A stretch of 64,000 nt of DNA from Lycium barbarum (taxonomy: Eukaryota; Streptophyta; Magnoliopsida; Solanales; Solanaceae): contig NC_083348.1 of assembly GCF_019175385.1 (NCBI RefSeq), positions 43,233,366-43,297,365 of the forward strand, written 5' to 3'. The notes beneath the pieces were generated by a model. That model was not told where the DNA came from. It saw only the letters and a program-made list of their open reading frames with translations, and made no database searches. This document shows, piece by piece, positions 60,690 to 64,000 of this stretch. The position numbers were made by a program, and so were the translations under genes. Position 1 is the first letter of the stretch, and each line of letters opens with the position of its first letter.

Positions 60690-63350
60690 TGTCACACCCC
60701 AATCCTGATAGGGCATGATGGGCACCCGACCCTTACTTAGAGCCGAGCGAACTCGCTGGTTCTCATTATACTCATAATCTCACTGGACTCTTAAATCATG
60801 AAATGAAATGCATAATGAAAGCTTTTCGAAAATATTCTTTTCGTCTTTCTCAAATCAAGTAAAATCTGTAATCATATGAAATCTGTAAAGTAATACATAA
60901 TGATACATCGGCTTGCATAGCCGCTTACAAGACTGACATACTGTATACATGACTCTGTCTGCAAATGTCTCTAACGTAAGATATGATATCAAAACCTAAG
61001 TTGGGACAAGGCCCCAACTTACCCATAATGCATATGACTCAACTCGTAAGGAAATACTCCGACGCGGCATCACTCTGAACAAAATGGAGTTTACCAATCC
61101 AGCTGATAGCCTGGGACATCCTACAGTCAAACTCCTGTATAACTTTCCTGCAAAGCAATATGGGACTGTGTGGCATGAAACACAGCGCCCCCAGGCAAAG
61201 GGACGTCAGTACGAACACTGTACCGAGTATGTAAGGCAGCAGTAATCATAAAGAGTGAGATATAAGTCATAATAAAAGTACGAGAAACAACCTGTAATAT
61301 GGATAGCCCCGAAGGCAGAGAATAACAATGTAAGTAGCCCCGAAGGCAATGACTAGAAATGTAAATATATACCGTACCCGACCCTTTAGTAAGGGACTCG
61401 GTGAAATGTAATTATATACCATACCCGGCCTGTATCTGGACTCGGTGTGAATAGCCAACTGATCAGTGGTTGCACATCTACGTGCCGTACCTGGCCAACT
61501 ATAGCGTGGCTTGGTGAAGTAAAATAGTGTATACATATATATAGAAGCAAATGAATGCAAGTGAGACTCATAAGATTATTTCTGAAACTCTTTGAATAAC
61601 CTGGGAGCACCCTCGAATGTCACTATGAATTATATCAAAATAGGACTTCAGGAATCATAGACATGTATCAGGACATAATGAAATAGCTTCTGGAAATCAA
61701 GAACATTAGCCATTCTAGTATTTCTAATAATAGGAGCTTCTTTGGAGTTTATACGTTCGTTGTCCGTTTGTTTCATATAGACCATGCCGAAAGAAGAAAA
61801 GGGAATAGCCTTAACATACCTGGTCTTAGCTTAACGGCTCAAGAACTCAACTCGTATTTTCTCCACGATCTATATCTAACAACAATGATACTATCGTTAA
61901 TTATGCAAACGATTCTCTTAATCGTATAACGAAAATTTAACTTATCCTAAAACAAAATGGGCAGCATCTCCCCCGTTCTTCTCATTTCCCCCAACTCCAT
62001 ATATCAACAACAACAACCAGAATAATCCAACAAGTATATACATCGATAACAAGATACCACACAGTAACAACAAGTCATAAATATTTCACGACGAGCGACA
62101 AGCCCAGATACGATTATCAAACACACTTCTCCAATCTTTTCTTTCCTTCAAATTACATATCAATGACAACAATAACAACAACAATATACTCAAGTTACTC
62201 TAATAATTTCTAGCCACAGCACAACTTAGAATATTACCAAACAGTCGATACAACAACAACAATGTCAAAATATGATTTCCCACTATTGGCTTCATATTTC
62301 TCATCCCACAATTTAGCTATGATCCGGACAAATTTAAATATACTAAGAATATGAGGATTCTTACCTTATATGCCAAGAACTATTCTTCTTCAACCTTACG
62401 TCACTTCGAATAAAGCCCCGTTTTGCTATCATCCTGAGGGTACTGACGTTATAACCACTATGTCATTCTTCACGTTTACTTTAGCGAAAGAGAATTTTCC
62501 GTTCCTACGTCAATCATGGCTGCCTCTTCATAAGCAAATCTCTAATTAGGATGATAAGAAATATCTATATGAATGTTTTTGCTAATGTTAAAACTAACGT
62601 TGCTGCCTCTATATAAAATTCAAGAGATATGTATTCTACCTAGAAATAAATTAAAAATTGCACATGACTTAATGGAGTTGTAGGGTCCACCTGACTAATA
62701 ACTTTGCCCTTTATAATGTGCCACCTTTAACCATATTAAGCCTTAGTCACCTTACTTACTGTCGTGGCAGATGATGTCCACTATAGTTATTATTCACAAC
62801 CCACTAATGGGTTTATTAAGTTCCTGCCAAAATCCAATATTTAACCAATTACACACATAATTAATTTCTTGATCTCGATTCACTTAAGTAGTAGTCATTT
62901 TAAACACACTTCATATACTCATTACCATGATCACGTGATATAGAACTAACCCATAGCCCCGTTTGGTACACACAAAATATTATTTTCAATCACCATCATT
63001 CCACTTTCGAGTTTTAAATAATTTTGGGACTTCATTCCTTGTATACATCGAGTTCTTGATTTACATGCTTGAATATGACCAGATCCTTTGGGCTCGGGTA
63101 AATTTGTTTATGTTGGACGGTTCAATTTCCTAGTCCAAAAATACGGGACATTATAGCTTGGACCGTATTTCATTCAAATAAATTTTGAACCTCGACAAAA
63201 CTTGTTTTCTTCAATTTGTTTAACTTCTAATCCTTATGATACATCTGTACTCACTCTAACCACCTATAAGCTTAGGGGATAACCTCGTTTCCATTACTAG
63301 TGTCATTTAACTCGCACGCTTTACAACGCATGAAAACACGGGATGTAACA
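60690..63350 (-). mobile_element. Solo LTR H
   Basis: 2661 bp with TGTCACACCCC...GGGATGTAACA ends. Flanks TCTTT (60685-60689) and TCCTT (63351-63355) are a possible 5-bp duplication with one change. Minus-strand motifs: AGGTATGTTAAGGCT (61807-61820), double hairpin (61186-61226), a hairpin minisatellite of CCGTACCCGACC/GGACTCGGTG type (61371-61515) and GGAGATGCTGCCC near 61970. No internal coding sequence. Confidence 0.8.
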
Positions 63351-63817
63351 TCCTTGTTTTCAAAAGCTAGAAGTTCATGATTCTTAAAGCTTCTCATGAT
63401 GTTAAAAATGAGAATGTTTCTATGATGATTATAATGATAATGATGATTTTATGTTTAAAAGTTTCAAGTTTATGATTTCAATGTTATTATGAGAATGTTG
63501 AGTTATTTCATGATTTTCTCGATTTTATTCATTGTTGTTGATCTCACCTTATAATAATTGTTCCTTCAAGGTGAGATAGAGCGATGATGATTATTCCATA
63601 ATATAATCGGAGGTCACCGACCTTACGTCACTCCGATAAAGTAACAACCTTTATTTGGGCTCTCATGCATGCTACTTATCTTATATATGCTTATATGTAT
63701 CTATATGATTTTATGGGGAAATGAAAAAGGGCGAGGCGTTATATACGCATAGCCACCTGATCACTTGGTATATTATGATAATCATCCCGGACGCGGGATA
63801 TATGGTTAAATGGACGC

Positions 63818-63856
<39 letters not shown>

Positions 63857-63914
63857 GATCAGTTGGTATATTATGATATCATCCCGGACGCGGGATAAAT
63901 GCTTAAATGGACGT

Positions 63915-63986
<72 letters not shown>

Positions 63987-64000
63987 ATAGTGTACACTAT
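63351..64000 (+). repeat. LTR-like remnant I, right part
   Basis: Starts with a diverged second copy of 60553-60640 (CAAAAGCTAGA...ATGATTCTTA), then CTCACCTT...AAGGTGAG pairing segments and CCTTACGTCACTCCG near 63622. Ends in a tandem duplication with AT microsatellites. No gene. Confidence 0.5.
63758..63983. repeat. Two-unit tandem duplication with AT microsatellites
   Basis: Unit: CCTGATCA(C/G)TTGGTATAT, then ATCATCCCGGACGCGGGATA, then an AT run. The AT runs are 63821-63852 and 63918-63983. The GGACGCGGGAT box is also present near the minisatellite zone of LTRs B, C and G. Confidence 0.9.

Noticed and set aside
63806..63997. 63-codon Tyr-Ile repeat frame
   Set aside because: Translation of AT microsatellites.

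Overview
The window looks like plant nuclear heterochromatin, and I could support no host gene in it. The organism is most likely a dicot, and Solanaceae is my inference. The evidence is long Ty3/gypsy elements with chromodomain integrases, initiator-tRNA-Met and tRNA-Asp primer sites, a plastid-derived trnV-GAC fragment, and an AT-rich GTTTGGCCAA-type repeat familiar from Solanaceae. Every long open frame is gag, pol or env-like sequence of LTR retrotransposons.

Layout. 1-1836 is the body of an old LTR with AT-rich microsatellites. 1837-11612 is element A (+), a Tekay-type chromovirus with a decayed gag-pol and a 3' LTR that has lost its end. 11608-57621 is element B (-), another Tekay-type element, which hosts everything between its ends. 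Solo LTR G (12003-14374) sits in B's 3' LTR with TSD CTAAC. Complete element C (16944-27030, TSD AGGTT) sits in B's RNase H region. A 25-kb insertion (29807-54845) sits seven bases into B's gag. That insertion is element D (-), an Athila-like element with a tRNA-Asp primer site and an env-like ORF; its 3' LTR is missing. D itself hosts element E (37813-47983, TSD TGATC/TTATC), a young Tekay-type copy in D's RT gene, and solo LTR F (50564-52745, TSD ATAGC) in D's gag. After B come a short AT-rich repeat carrying the trnV fragment (57706-58048), old LTR remnants (58081-60689 and 63351-64000) and solo LTR H (60690-63350). The nesting is three levels deep and all nested copies share the minus orientation.

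How the parts work. Each Tekay-type element has the same order: LTR, tRNA-iMet primer site, gag with a CCHC knuckle, protease, RT, RNase H, integrase, chromodomain, a hairpin, polypurine tract, LTR. E is closest to intact, with one homopolymer frameshift near the gag start and one in-frame TAG between RNase H and integrase. A, B, C and D are dead copies.

The most interesting signals are non-coding and recur across element families. (1) Arrays of short palindromes with core ACGGNCCGT lie just upstream of the LTR TATA box. They occur in Tekay-type LTRs and in the Athila-like LTR, with family-specific flanks, and two more clusters flank D's env-like gene. (2) All four Tekay-type elements carry a canonical 3' splice site one or two bases before the gag ATG and strong donor motifs in the LTR, which predicts a leader intron that removes the primer-binding site. 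(3) A double hairpin in the LTR keeps its pairing while its sequence changes between families. (4) A perfect or near-perfect hairpin lies beside every Tekay-type polypurine tract.
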